Shown: positions 1 through 14,717 of the stretch, in pieces
How positions within the stretch are numbered: the first letter of the stretch is position 1
Layout of the letters: each line of letters opens with the position of its first letter
Assembly: GCF_000220395.1 (NCBI RefSeq)
Contig: NW_004085967.1
Coordinates: 124,001 to 188,000, forward strand
Length of the DNA: 64,000 nucleotides
Origin: Ichthyophthirius multifiliis
Taxonomy: Eukaryota; Ciliophora; Oligohymenophorea; Hymenostomatida
Reading direction: 5' to 3'
The notes under the pieces: generated by a model
What the model was told of the DNA's origin: nothing
The model's input: the letters and a program-made list of their open reading frames with translations, nothing else
Databases searched by the model: none
Made by a program: the position numbers and the translations under genes

Positions 1-1831
<1,831 letters not shown>

Positions 1832-3303
1832 ACCTTAAACTAGTGTTTCTCTATTATTTTTGTTATATTAAATATAAAAAGTATTTATTAAATTATTATT
1901 GAAAAAATATATATATTTTATTTTATTTTATTTTTATTTACAATTATGATTATTATAGATTGTAGAAAATAAAATGATTTTTTAAACATTATATTATAAA
2001 TTAAGTATCTTGCTCTGTTTTTATTTTGTCAATTATTTTATAATTTTCTTATTGTGAGTCATAATTTATACTTCCTGATTAATGTATAATAAAATTTTGA
2101 CGTCTATCTTATCTTATCAATAATTTCTATTTAATTTATAATATTCATTTTTTTTTATATGTATTTTATTTTACATCAGACATTTATTTATTTTTAAATT
2201 ATATGAGCTATCGTTTAAATAAATATATAATTAATCATTTTATGATTTTTTTTTAATTTTTTTACTTTTTTTTATGATGGTTATGCCTATATATATATTT
2301 TCAATTTAATTATTATTATTATTAATTATAATTTTTAGTAGTCTAAAGTTATTAAATATTTTATTTATATTTAATAATAAAAATTAATTAATTATATTTT
2401 TATGAATTATATTATATTTGTTTATAAAAATTATTTGATTTAAATTTTAAATCTAAAAAATAATGGAGCAAAATTTCTATTTTTGTAGCTTGTTAATATA
2501 TATAAAAAATAGAAAAAATTATTTTATTTTTTCTATAAATATTAAAAATATTTATTATTATTAACTTATTATAGATAAAAGATATATTTAGGTAATTATA
2601 TATATATGTATATATTTAATAATAACCATAAAAAATTAAATATGTATAATTATTTGTTTTGAATTTTTTATTATTTATGTATTTTCTTTTTTTTCAAAAT
2701 ATATTACAAAAAAATAATAAAAACAAATAATAAATAAAAAATATTATTAAATCTAAAAATTAAATAATCAAAATATTAAAAAATAATTATTTACTAAAAA
2801 TATTTCTTAATAGTGCTTAAAAATTAATAAAATAATATTTTATTTTAAATAAATTAATTATTTTTATTTAAGACTTTGTTAATATTAAACAAATTATTTG
2901 TTAATTATTTATTAATTTTATTATAAATAATTAATTAATTTATACTTTTAAAAAAATCTTATAAATTAAAATTAAAATTATATTAATTTAAAAATATAAT
3001 ACTCATATCTTTTATAATTTGAAATAAATTATAAAAGGCTATTATTTAGAAAGGATTAAAATTTCAATTTATTAGATTTTTTTTAATTACTATTTACATT
3101 AATTAAAAATAAAATTTAAATAATATTTGAATAATTAGAATTAATATTAAAAGTATATATTTGTCAATTTGTATTAAAAAACAAAGAAGAAAATAAAAAA
3201 ATTCGAAATTAAAATAACATTAAAATTAAATTAATTTTTAAAAAAAAAAAAGAAAAAAAAATTTAAGAAAAAAAAGAAAAGATTAAAATAAAAAATTAAA
3301 AAA
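1832..3303. other. A/T spacer between divergent genes
   Basis: Almost pure A/T between the PKG gene and the Gln/Asn-rich gene, which are transcribed away from each other. It must hold both promoters. I see no conserved reading frame, RNA gene or clear regulatory motif. An upstream PKG exon could hide at its left end. Confidence 0.6.
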
Positions 3304-5234
3304 ATGAATATTTAATAAAAATTATATTAGTTAAGAAACGCTTAATTAAAATAAAAATAAGAAGAAGAAGAAACCGATGAACATGTTTATTAGAATTAAA
3401 CTGAACAAGAATATGAAAACGCTAAAGATAATTTGACTGAAGAAGAAACCGAATTAATTGAGGAAATATATGAATAATATAAAGATTTTTTAGAAGTAAA
3501 AAAAAAATAATAAAATTATTAAAATATTTTAAATAAAATAAATATATATAGATTTATAGTGTATGGAATATATGCAAAAAGTTTTCTTTTGATAAAAAAA
3601 TAGCTCTTAACCATATAAATATATAATATTAAAGATTCTAAGAAAGCTAAAATGACGATAACTAATGGACAAAAGTAGTAAAAGGTTCCCAAAAATAAGA
3701 AAAAGCTTTTAATAATGTATAGAATAGATAGAGAGATTAAAAATAATAAGGAGGAAAGTAAAATAACGAAAAATAATTTAAAAAGAAATACTAAGAAGCA
3801 AATAATGGAAACGCTGGAAACAATAGAAATAATGAAAACAATTAAAAAAATAGATAACCAAGAAAAAGACAATAAGAAAATAATAATAATTTAGGACAAA
3901 GAAGAGTTTATAATATAAGAATGAACTCACAAATTAAAGAAAATAATAATATCGAAAATAAAAATAAAGAGATAAATTTATCAAAAAATTATAGATAACC
4001 TCTTTCTTAAAATTAACGAGAATAAAATTAAATAAGAACTTCTAGCTCTAAAAATAACAATAATTAATAAATAAAATAATAAAACTCAATAAGAACTTCT
4101 AATTCAAGAAATAACAATAATTAATTAAATATTAATAAGAAATAAGAACTTAAACCATAATTTACTTATGTAAGAAAACCAAAACTTACTTAAACAGAAG
4201 AAAAATAATAAAAAACTAATATTTATGTTGAAAAAAATACTCAAGAAAATTTAAATGTTACTTAATAAAATTAATAATTAGAAACTAATTAATAATAATA
4301 ATAACAAACACCAGAAAACACATAGACACAATAATAATAATAAGTACAAAATTAATAAAAAAGTCCTTAAAAAACCTAAGATTAATAATAATAAAAAACA
4401 ACTTCTGCTAGTGTAAATAAAACTAATTTAGGAATAGTAGATTTATAATCATAGTTTGTATAATCAGTTTAGAATTATTAATCATAAGCTTTATAAAATG
4501 AAACACTTTTGGAATAATTTACATCAAACACTAATAATTAATTTAATGTATCAAATCCTTTTTATAATTATTAAGCAAGTTCTGTTTCTCATATGCCTAA
4601 TACTTTTTAATAAAATAATAATTAAGCATCTTAATAATAATAATTCACTGAACCCAAAATAACTCCTTAGATAACTGAAGTATAATTAGTTCCTAATATT
4701 CCTTAAAGTAATTAACTCTAAAACAACATTTAACCTTCCACTTAATAAAATACAAATAATAATACTTTTAAAAATACAAAATAAGAAAATAACGAAAAAA
4801 CTGAAAACACTAAAAAAAATAAAAACAAAACTTAAGAGCCTGTAAATAAATAAGCTTAAAAAAAGTAAAAAAAATATTTTCTTTATAAAAAAAAAATTAT
4901 ATTAATTTTTTATTTATTTTAAAAAAGAGAAAAAATTGAAAAATCTTAAGATGAAAATAAATAATAAGAAAAAATGGAAAAAATAATTAAAATATAAACT
5001 ATTATACCAAAAGCAACTCCTACTCCCTAAACTACTGAACCAACTATTTAAGGTTAAAAAATGCCAGAAATACAAAAGAAAATAGAAGAAGTTCCTTAAT
5101 AAGAAAAATAATTAATTGAATAATTTATTTAATAACCTCAAAGATTTTCCTAAGCAAATATTTCATTATAATAATAGAATTAAGCATAATAATAAACATA
5201 ATAACAAGAAGTAAAAACAAATGAATAATAGTAA

Positions 5235-5294
<60 letters not shown>

Positions 5295-5975
5295 GATGAA
5301 TATCATAAATAATAAATAACGTCAACTGAATAATCTTAATAACACACAGCTGATAAATTTTAATAATTAGAATAATATTCTTAATAATTAATTTAAACAG
5401 TTTAAATGTAATAGTATTAAATTCAATCATTAGTATAAATGATGTAAATGTAATATCCCATGATGAATATGTACAATCCTTGTTCTATGTAATTCCCGAA
5501 TTTAATGCAATTTAATATTTAATAAAACTAATCAAATGAATAATAAACTTAATAATAAGGACTTCCTTTCGAAACTCCATATGTAATTATTATTATTTAT
5601 TTATAAAAAATTAATATAGATTTAAATTAAATAATTTTTAAAAAATTAATATAGTAATATCCCATGATGAATATTCCATTAAATCCTAGTTTTTTACCCA
5701 TAAACAACATTTAACAAAAATACATGTAACCAAACTATATTACTTAAATGAATTAATAACAATTAAGTAGTAGTCAAAATAATTAAAACTAAGCACAAAC
5801 AATAAATAATAGCATGCAAAATCAATAAACTTAATAACAAGGTGGAAATGATTATAGCTTATAATATATGTAAATGATGTAATAAATGGCTAAGTAACAA
5901 TTGAAAATGTAATAATAGATTATAGGAAATTCTATGCAATAGAATTTAAATAATAATAATACATAATAGAATTGA
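3304..5975 (+). CDS. Gln/Asn-rich low-complexity protein
   Basis: Four exons join in one frame with GT..AG introns at 3496-3551 (56 nt), 4865-4927 (63 nt) and 5583-5654 (72 nt). The exon total is 2481 nt, 826 residues, ending at TGA 5973-5975. The N-terminus (about 64 residues) is acidic; the first part of exon 2 (residues about 65-100) looks like a folded segment (VWNICKKFSFDKK); the rest is dominated by Gln and Asn with Pro, Thr and Ser. It includes 19 consecutive TAA-encoded Gln residues and a Met/Gln-rich C-terminal part with the motif QYPMMN twice. Composition resembles RNA-binding or prion-like scaffold proteins, but no catalytic domain is visible, so function is unknown. The exon phases all agree, which makes the gene model itself strong. 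Confidence 0.85.
5238..5294 (+). repeat. (TAA)19 microsatellite coding for polyglutamine
   Basis: Nineteen tandem TAA triplets lie in frame inside exon 3 of the Gln/Asn-rich gene. Under code 6 every one is glutamine, so the repeat makes a polyQ tract entirely from a reassigned stop codon. Such a tract is expected to vary in length between isolates. Confidence 0.9.
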
Positions 5976-7270
5976 AAAAAAATTATAAAAATAATGATTA
6001 AATAGTTAAAATACATTATTAAAAGTATTAATTTTATATGATTTATATTTTTATTTGCCTTATTTTAAATCTTTATTATTTATATTAAAAAATTTTATTA
6101 TTATATAAATATATTAATAGATACATATTTAATAATTAAAAAAATTAATTTAAAATATATAAATAAAATTTTTTAAATTATTAAAAGTTGAATTAAAATA
6201 ATATGTGTATATATATTGTATTTATGAATTTATATATTTAAATAATATATATTTATATATTTATAATTTTTATAATTTATAATTATATATTTTATTTTAA
6301 TATTATTTATAAATATTTGTATCTTTTTCCAAAATATATAATTCTAAAATTTTTTTGCTTATTTTTTATTACATTTTTTTTTATAAAAATATTAGTTTAT
6401 TTTCTATTCTATATTATATTGTTCTTAACAAATTTTATTTAAAATAATTTATTTTATATTTATTTTAATTCAATTAACATAATTTTTATCTTTAATTTTT
6501 TTTCTTTACTTGAAGAAAATTTCGATTTATTAACTTTTAATTTTTTATAATTATAAAAAATGTATTATATCCAATACAATTTATTTTTACATAAATAAAT
6601 TAAGAAATTATATTTTTTTTATGAATAATATATATTTTTCTATACTTAATGTCAATCCTTTAAAAATATAAAATGAAAAATAACCCCTTTTTAAATTAAA
6701 AAGATTAAATATTAATTTGATTAATATTATATTAAAAAAATTAAATAATCTCTTACTGGATTGATATTAAATTTAAAAAACTATATTATCATTATTTCTT
6801 TTATTCCTAATGTATTTAATTATATAGAGTAAATAAAAGAACATTTAGGTTTAAATATAATTATAAAATATATAGAAAAATTTAATGAACTATGTAATTA
6901 ATAAATAATATTTTTAATAAAAATAAATTAATTTTTCTAATTATTTAATTCCTGATAAAACATTAAAATTAATAATCTACTTCAGCTTGTGTCAATATAC
7001 ATTTAAAAAAAATAAGCGAATATGTTTCATTATTAAAAAAAATAATGTAAATATAGTCTTTATCTAATAGTTTTTTCTTAATACAATACTAATGATGTTA
7101 TTTGTAAAAAAAGCTTAGTTTATTTAATAAATTTATATTAATGTTTTATAATAAAACACATATTTTTATGTTATATTATAAAGCTTTTTTTAATCTCTTT
7201 TATATTTTTGAATTCAATTTTTTTTATTTTTTATAACAAAAAAAACTAAAAAATTTACATATTATAATAA
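5976..7270. other. A/T spacer
   Basis: Very A/T-rich sequence with no reading frame resembling a protein. Slightly more mixed composition at about 6640-7110 could be UTR or an unrecognised exon, but I cannot support one. Confidence 0.5.
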
Positions 7271-10200
7271 ATGACATAACAATTGCCTGAAGAATTTTTA
7301 ATTTGTTTAAATAAACTTTTAAATACAGAAATAGAATTTTTAACATTAATAACATGGAAATTTAAAGTAAATTCAAAAATACCATTTAATAGTTATATAG
7401 TTTTATGTAAAGATAAAATGCATTTAATAGACCAATAATTTGACAAAATAATTATGAGTATATAATATTCAAATATAACAAGAATCTTAATAGATAAAAA
7501 GTATCCTAGTTTTTTTTAATTCGTATTTAATTTCTAACAAGATTAGAAAAGTTATACACAACTAAAAACACAAATTAATAGAAACGCTTAAATTACAATA
7601 GAAAACCTTTAAGGTAATTCAATAATTTATTGTTAATGCTTGCAAAATTTACTAAACCATTTAAAGTATTGTTGGAAGACAGATTAAATAATCTAAAATA
7701 ATATATTATAGAATCTTCCAATTTATGTATCTGATTTATTATGGACTAAAAAATAAGTGTATTATCAAGAATAATAATAATAATAATGGGTACATACAGG
7801 AATAAAATAAAAATAATTGTACTTGAAAAACAACCATAAAATAATAATAAACAACTACATAGTATAAATAGACAAAAACTTCGTTTAATTTAAAGATATT
7901 GAGAAATCATTTTACCATATATAATGTCCTAATGTAAATATATAAGTAGATATAAGTTAACGCATGTCTCTAAAATATTTTAATGAAATAGGATCTAGAT
8001 AGTAATTATAAACATATGCAGAAAAAATATTCAAAAATATTATTTATACTAATATTCTTTTAAACGATGAAATATACTCTATTTTATATAGCAAATAATA
8101 TAATAAACGTAATTATTTTAATGATTAGAATATCAATATTTTTGTAGAGGGATGGTAAATGCATATTAGAACTCTTTATAGAGATATATATTTTATTTTA
8201 ATTAGAGAAAAGTATCTTCCTCCTTCCTAATATCATTATATAGATTATTACGTTATTATTTTCGGATCTCCTTATGGAAATTTTTTGAATTTACCTTTAA
8301 AATCTTTTGGAGATAAAGAGGTTAGTCTTTTTGACACAGCGTCTTTAATTATTGATAATATTATTCCTTTATAAAATGATTTAATAAAAGCCTTTCGAAA
8401 GTCTCATTTAATCATAATTAGATTCCCTAATATATTAGAAATTTAGTGATTACAATTATTTTACAACTCAAAAAAAACTTATTTCAAAAAATAAAATTTT
8501 CGGCATTCCTTTTATTATTTCTGTAATTAGTAATTTTAAATACATAGGAATTGAAGATAAGAAACTGATGGAAGAAATAAATTAATTAAAATACTAAGTT
8601 TTTTTTTATTTTTAAAAAAAAATTAATAAATATAATTTAATTCTTATATATTTTTAAAATAAAAAGCCTACTTATTAATAACATATAAAAAGTATAGTAT
8701 AAATGGATGAATAATTAACTCCTTTTGATGTAGTAGACAAAATAATGCAAAGAACATTATTTATTAATAATTAAGAAATGAAAATGATTTTGGTTACAGA
8801 AAATATCTTTCTTACTCAGTTATTGTATATCCGGAAGTATACATAGCAAATTTAACTTTATGTATTTAATAACAAAGATTATTGATGACTAAGATATGAC
8901 TTCGAGTCTGATTTCTTTTCTACTTTATATTAAAAAATATTCAGAACTAACTGAAATAGTATATATAGTAAGAAACGATTAATAAAGCAGCTTAAAAAAA
9001 ATATCATCACTTTAATGGAATTTAGTAAAAGATCTTTAACAATTTATTGAAAATCCAGAATTATATTACTACAATGAAGAGGTAATGTAAAATTTAATAC
9101 AAACATGTTTTATTATAGAGTTCTTATTTTAATAATTATAACCTTAAGTCCTATTGAAATTATATTAATATTTTTTAAATATCAATTTTAATAAATCAAG
9201 GATTTAAATTGCTTGTATTAATAGTATAGCTCTATATTATTAAGAAAATTAACAAAAAGGAATGCAAGAATATAAAAAATAAATATTCAAAAATTTGATT
9301 TTAAACATAATAAATTTATCTAATAATAATGATTTTATGATTGCTAAAGATTGCATAACTACATTATATGTATTATGTAAAGACGAATCAACATTAAATA
9401 AATACGAACTACTAAAAGAAAATAATCCTAAAATACTTATTGATCATTTAAAAACATAAGATTCTGAATAAATAATAAATCTAATAAATATAATAAGCCT
9501 TATTTAAAATAATAACTTTGAAATTTTCATTAATTTTAATATTATTGACAAACTAATTGATATATTAGAAATTTATTAGTAAATTGAAGGCACAGAGTTA
9601 ACAGAAAACGTTATATTTAAAATTTGCGATGTTTTAAAATTTATTTTATTCAGAGCAGAAATAAGTAAAGTTAGTAATAGAAATAAAAAAGTCATTTTTA
9701 ATCTTCTTGATTATTAATTAAATTTACCTTCCACCGAATATTTTAATCAAATTTTAAGTGTTATTAATTTAATTGTTAAAAAAAGCTCATGGATTAAGTC
9801 TGAATTAATGAGATCTTGTTGTAAAAAATTTGTATATCTAGTTAGAAGAATTAATTTTTAATAAACTTATCACAATGTCATTTGTTAAATATTTGATATA
9901 TTTTATAATATTATGTAGGATAGTGTTGCTTTAAAAAGCTTGATTTCTAAAAACTAAATTTTTAAAGAATGTCTTAGTGATTTTATTAACTAAAATACAA
10001 ATAAAAAAGATACTAGCCTTTACTAAAGTGCCAATAATTTATATACTGAATTATATGAATAAGCACTAAATAGTTCAATTGATAAATAAAATAATGAAGG
10101 TTATACAATATTTTAATTTTTTTGTTTTTATATCTTTATTATATAGCATTTGATATTAATGATAAAGAATTAATTAATCCAATTATTGGTTTGAATGAAA

Positions 10201-10448
10201 GCGTATTTATATATATATAAATATTAATATATCAATATTTTTTATTTTAGAGAGATAGATGTGAATCTTCAATTGACGAACATTCATAAAGTAGTCCCAG
10301 CTAAATGAAGAATATATGTTATGATAATAAAGTTTATTTGAGCCCTTTGCAATAAGATGATTCCCCAAAAAAATAATAATAATAATAATAAGAATATAGT
10401 AATTTAAAAAAAAGTTAATTTGCGTACTTTAAAATTGGATCCTAATGA
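7271..10448 (+). CDS. Large protein of unknown function, ARM/HEAT-like C-terminal half
   Basis: The ATG at 7271 opens a long code-6 frame. Likely introns are at about 8400-8445 (46 nt, removing a frame break before ...NYFTTQKK), 8598-8666 (69 nt, in phase), about 10101-10147, and 10204-10251 (48 nt). The end is TGA 10446-10448. The 8598-8666 intron links two reading frames that would otherwise look like separate genes, because the upstream frame runs into the ATG at 8703. The N-terminal 440 residues may contain a PH-like beta region; residues beyond about 500 are alpha-helical, Leu/Ile/Asn-rich repeats of ARM/HEAT type, followed by a Ser-rich, Gln-rich tail. A frame problem near 8830 needs either a 22-nt intron or an indel. 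I do not recognise the family. Confidence 0.65.
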
Positions 10449-10602
10449 CAAAAAATTCTATTAATTTAAAAAATATTTCATTATTGATACTTTATTATAA
10501 AAATATAAATCTTTTTAATTGAAAAATATATATTACTTTTTTTTATTTGTAGAAAATTTTTAAATTTTTAAATGTTAAAATCTTAAAATTAAATATTATA
10601 TA

Positions 10603-12911
10603 ATGCAATTTATATCTAAAAAATATATAAGATAAGTAAAATATTTTTTTGTTTCTCCAGATTTAGAAAAAACATTATTATTTCTTACGATATTTATATA
10701 TTTATTAATTGAATATGTATATGATTTAAACACAAACTCATTAACAGCAACTTAAATATTTTTAATAAATAAAAAGCTAAAAACAACATTTAAGTAAATA
10801 AATAATATAAGTGATTTCTATAATTGGGTAGAAAATGTTTTCGCAGACACAATATTAAATAATGAATATAATCAATAAAAATTCATTATTTACGGAGCTC
10901 CAAGATTATTTAATTATTATATTTAATATCCAGACACATGCTTTACGACTTAAATTTTAAAATATTCCAAAGTATGTAATCCAAAATCATATGAAGATAT
11001 AAGAAATTTGTTAAAATAACAAATCAATAATTATAATATTGACCTTTGTATTGAATAAGATTGTGAAGAGTTTAAATTATAAGAGAATAATTTAATACAT
11101 ATTTATACAAATTACTTAAAATGCGAATATCCTTAACAAACATATATAGTTACTTTAAAGTCAGAAAATAAAACTTAATTTAAAAAGTTAATTTCTTAAA
11201 AATTTCTAAAAATAATTGGATATCTTATAAAAATAGTAGAGTTTATGGTAAAATAATTATAAATAAATATTTTTTTTTATTCAAAATAAATAAATAAAAG
11301 GTATTGAATTTAATTATGGAAAAGATGATGTTATTTACAAATGCTAATTTATAATAGAGAATTGGTATAATAAAAATTAATTTACTTAAGATATTTTTGA
11401 ATTGAATTATTTTTAAAATAATAATGATACTTATCTAAATATAGTTTTAGCAATATATTTTGCTATAAATATAATTTTCTTTTTTAAACATATAATAGAA
11501 TGCGGATATATATATAAAAATAGATTTATATTTATTTTATATAAATCATATCTGAAATATGTTATATTATAGTTTATTTGTTGGAAATCAGAGAGTTTTA
11601 ATCTATATTTAAGAGAAGAGATACCTCTGTTAAATTTACTTAGAATGATAATTTTATTTAATTAGAATCACTTTTTTTTCTTTAAAAATTAAGGACAATA
11701 TTTATTATAGTGAATAATATTTTTCTTCCTTGTAAAGTATTTTCATTAATATCATGGATAAAATCATTAAACTTTTTAACAAAATACTTACATTCATTAT
11801 TTAGGTAAAAAATAATATATATTATTTATATTACTTATTTAGGTATATATTAAAATAATGCAGGACTTTATATTCATAAATTAGATTAATAGGTATGATT
11901 TTAATTATTTATATATTTTGGGCTTTAGCAATACATGTAGCAATGAAAGATTATAATTAACATTTTTCTACTTTTTAGTAAACAATGGTTAATTTTTTTA
12001 TAGTTGATTTAAATAATTAAACTATTGAGCAAGCAATAAAATAATCAATGACATTATAAGAATATTATTTTGTTTATGTAACTATGCTAACAGGAATGAG
12101 AAATATAATATTTATTTTATTACTTGCTTTAACAATAAACACAATTAGAATAGCATTTGACTATGATTATGATTATAGATCTCCTTTATAGAAAAATATT
12201 GTAGGCAATATAAGTAATATAAGTGGAAAATTAGAAAAGTTTTTAAAATAAACAACGAATACGATAAAAGGAAAATCGAATAAAATTGATGGCAAATTAA
12301 TAATTTGGTTATTTAATTAAAAAGAGAATATTAATTTTGAAGAAATAAAAATGCATATGGAAGAAGAAGAAATCAAACTTATTGAATTTAATGCTATTTT
12401 TTAAGTTCAATAGTTTTTGCAATATTTATTTAAATTAAGACCGAATTTACTATATAAAAGTTCACATTATTTCAGAATTATTATTAATTATTGTGAAGAA
12501 GAAAACACTGAATTTTAATTTGGAAAATCTGAATATTAAATTCAAAATTTTTTATTTTAAACTATTAATTCTTATGAATTTTTCTTCAATTTTTTAAAAG
12601 AAAGAGGTAGTACTATACCTGTTATGATATTTTGTATGAATAAAATGCATGAACATGATAAAATGAGATTAATTAAAAAATATAGTCATTTATTTTTTAC
12701 CTAAAATTTATAAAATTTAGATATTTTTACAAGACTTAAACCCCTTGAGTAAAATTAGGCTTTTTAAAATTAAAATCTAGCAAAAGATTTAAATAATCAA
12801 TAATAATATTTTGAAGAATAATACTCTTCGGAGATTGAAAATGATCTGGAATATGAAGAAGATGCAGAAACGAATTAATAAAATGTCTTTTCGTAAGAAC
12901 TTAAACTATGA
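10603..12911 (+). CDS. PKD2: Polycystin-2-like (PKD/TRPP) cation channel
   Basis: The N-terminus has a first membrane segment (FLTIFIYLLIEYVYDL) followed by the polycystin luminal domain: SDFYNWVENVF, then YGAPRLFNYY with nearby cysteines. Downstream hydrophobic segments (about 11420-11520 and 11850-11950), a pore-like stretch and the last helix MLTGMRNIIFILLLALTI match the six-helix PKD layout. The cytoplasmic tail is charged and coiled-coil-like and ends at TGA 12909-12911. Family members form Ca2+-permeable cation channels, often in ciliary membranes. Two junctions (near 11250-11305 and near 11630-11670) need introns; the first leaves one base unaccounted for next to a T homopolymer, so a consensus error is possible. 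The family call is good; exact exon borders are not. Confidence 0.75.
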
Positions 12912-12923
12912 AATAAAAATATA

Positions 12924-12927
<4 letters not shown>

Positions 12928-12966
<39 letters not shown>
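12928..12966. repeat. (AT)n microsatellite
   Basis: Pure alternating AT of nearly 40 nt in the 3' flank of the polycystin-like gene, between two convergent genes. Confidence 0.9.
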
Positions 12967-12971
<5 letters not shown>

Positions 12972-13089
12972 AATATTATTATATAAATATATATATCTTA
13001 TATAAAAATTATTTTTTATAATTAATAAATTATTATTAAATAAAATATATAAAAATTAGTTTTAGTAAAATAAATAATTAATATTATTT

Positions 13090-14563
13090 TCATATTTTTT
13101 TATTATAAATATAAGGCTAAACTAAAAATGCATTTTTAAGTTATTAAAAATCTTACTATTTTTTAAATTCGTTATTGAATATTATATATTAATTATTTTT
13201 TATTTTTATATTATCAATTTAATTTAAAATATTATTGTTAATAATTAAATTTTCTTTTTAAATAATTTATTTAAATTTTCTGTCAACATTACTATTATTT
13301 TAAAAATTCTAATCATTTTTTGAATTTTAAGTAGTTTTTTATGAAGATTTGTTATATTTTTTTGCTTATTAAAACACTTTTTTATTCATTTAATTATTTA
13401 TACAAGATGATATTAAATTAATTTAATATTAATTATATATTTCCTGATTATTTTATTTTTTATTTTCAAATGAATTCTAAATGAAATATTCATCTTTTTT
13501 AAATTCCTCAAAAGAACGTTAATAATATTTTTTATTCATTTATGTTTAAAAATTAGTATCAAAACATGATCTATATGCATATTTATTTTTGTTATTATAT
13601 TATAAACTCCTATTAATATTAGGCTCAAGCTTAATTAAAGAATGATAGTGAGCATTCATTCTATCTTAATTTTTCTCTTAAACCTTCTTTTTCCAATCCA
13701 TTTATCTTTCATAAAAATAAGAGGTATAGGTTTAGCTTTATTTGATGTGCTTGCTTTTATTTATTTAAGGCTTAAATATACATTCCTAAATCTCCTTGTT
13801 TTATAATTCTATCAAACGCTTATTTTTTAGAAATTCCTTTCTTTTCTAAAATATAATTGTTTTGTCTTATATAGAGATATAATTATTACTTTTTAAATTA
13901 ATTTATAATTTATTTTAATTAAAATAATAAGTATTATATTCATATAAATTTACTTTTCATAAGATAAATTTTAAGCTCTTTTAGTTATTTAAGGTTTAAA
14001 ACTACATTCAGTTAATTATTATTAACTTTAAACAAATTGAATTTATTATCTAATTTAATCCTACTATTTCTTTTATTCTAAACCTCTATTGTATAAATTA
14101 ATAAAATAGAATACGTTTTGTTTATTTTTAATTGGAGAATTCTAATAGTTATATTAGTTTTATTATTAATTAATATTATTTTACTATTAGTATTTTTTCT
14201 AAATTTTTAACTCTTATTTTTTTTATTTTAGCCTCTTCATACAATCAGCTTATCTTTTTAAATATAAAATTTCTTCTTCTGAATTTTAATGGGTTTCATA
14301 TTTATTTTAATGAAAAGTATTATTTTCTTTTTTTAATTGATAAATATTTATATTTTCTTAACTTTTTTCATTATCGCTTACTTCATATGATTATTCAACT
14401 TAAGCTGAATTTTAGTTACTTGTTGATTGATTTTCAATGTTATTTATTTATTATAACTAATCATATTACTTTTCCAAAGTTAAAAATTTTTGAATTAAAT
14501 TTTACATTTATATACCTTAATTGTTATATCTAACTTTTATGTTTTTTTGATAATTTTAATCAT
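13090..14563 (-). CDS. C-x-FKPQI repeat protein
   Basis: Introns at 14457-14515 (59 nt) and 13889-13953 (65 nt) give 1350 nt, 449 residues, in frame to TGA 13090-13092. An alternative start at 14507 without the first intron is also in frame (450 residues). The protein has two copies of a motif, ECSFKPQI (near 14000) and ECIFKPQI (near 13775), each followed by a region ending in Y-E-K or YERQMDWKKK. Proteins with this kind of motif occur in ciliates and other flagellated protists and are usually uncharacterised; a cytoskeletal or ciliary role is only a guess. The C-terminal third is Gln/Asn-rich low complexity. It is convergent with the polycystin gene. Confidence 0.75.
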
Positions 14564-14717
14564 TTGCTATTAGTTTATTTTATTGATCGCTTTACATATC
14601 TTTATATATTATATATTTTTTGTTTATAAAACTTATATTTAAATAAAAATATTTCAAAAAAACAAAAAAATATAAATCAGAATTATTTAAAAAAAAAAAG
14701 ATTATAATAAATAAAAA

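Noticed and set aside
3519-3872. Minus-strand 117-codon hydrophobic standard-code frame
   Set aside because: It is antisense to exon 2 of the Gln/Asn-rich gene, whose four exons sum exactly in frame. T-rich antisense of Lys/Asn/Gln codons mimics a membrane protein.
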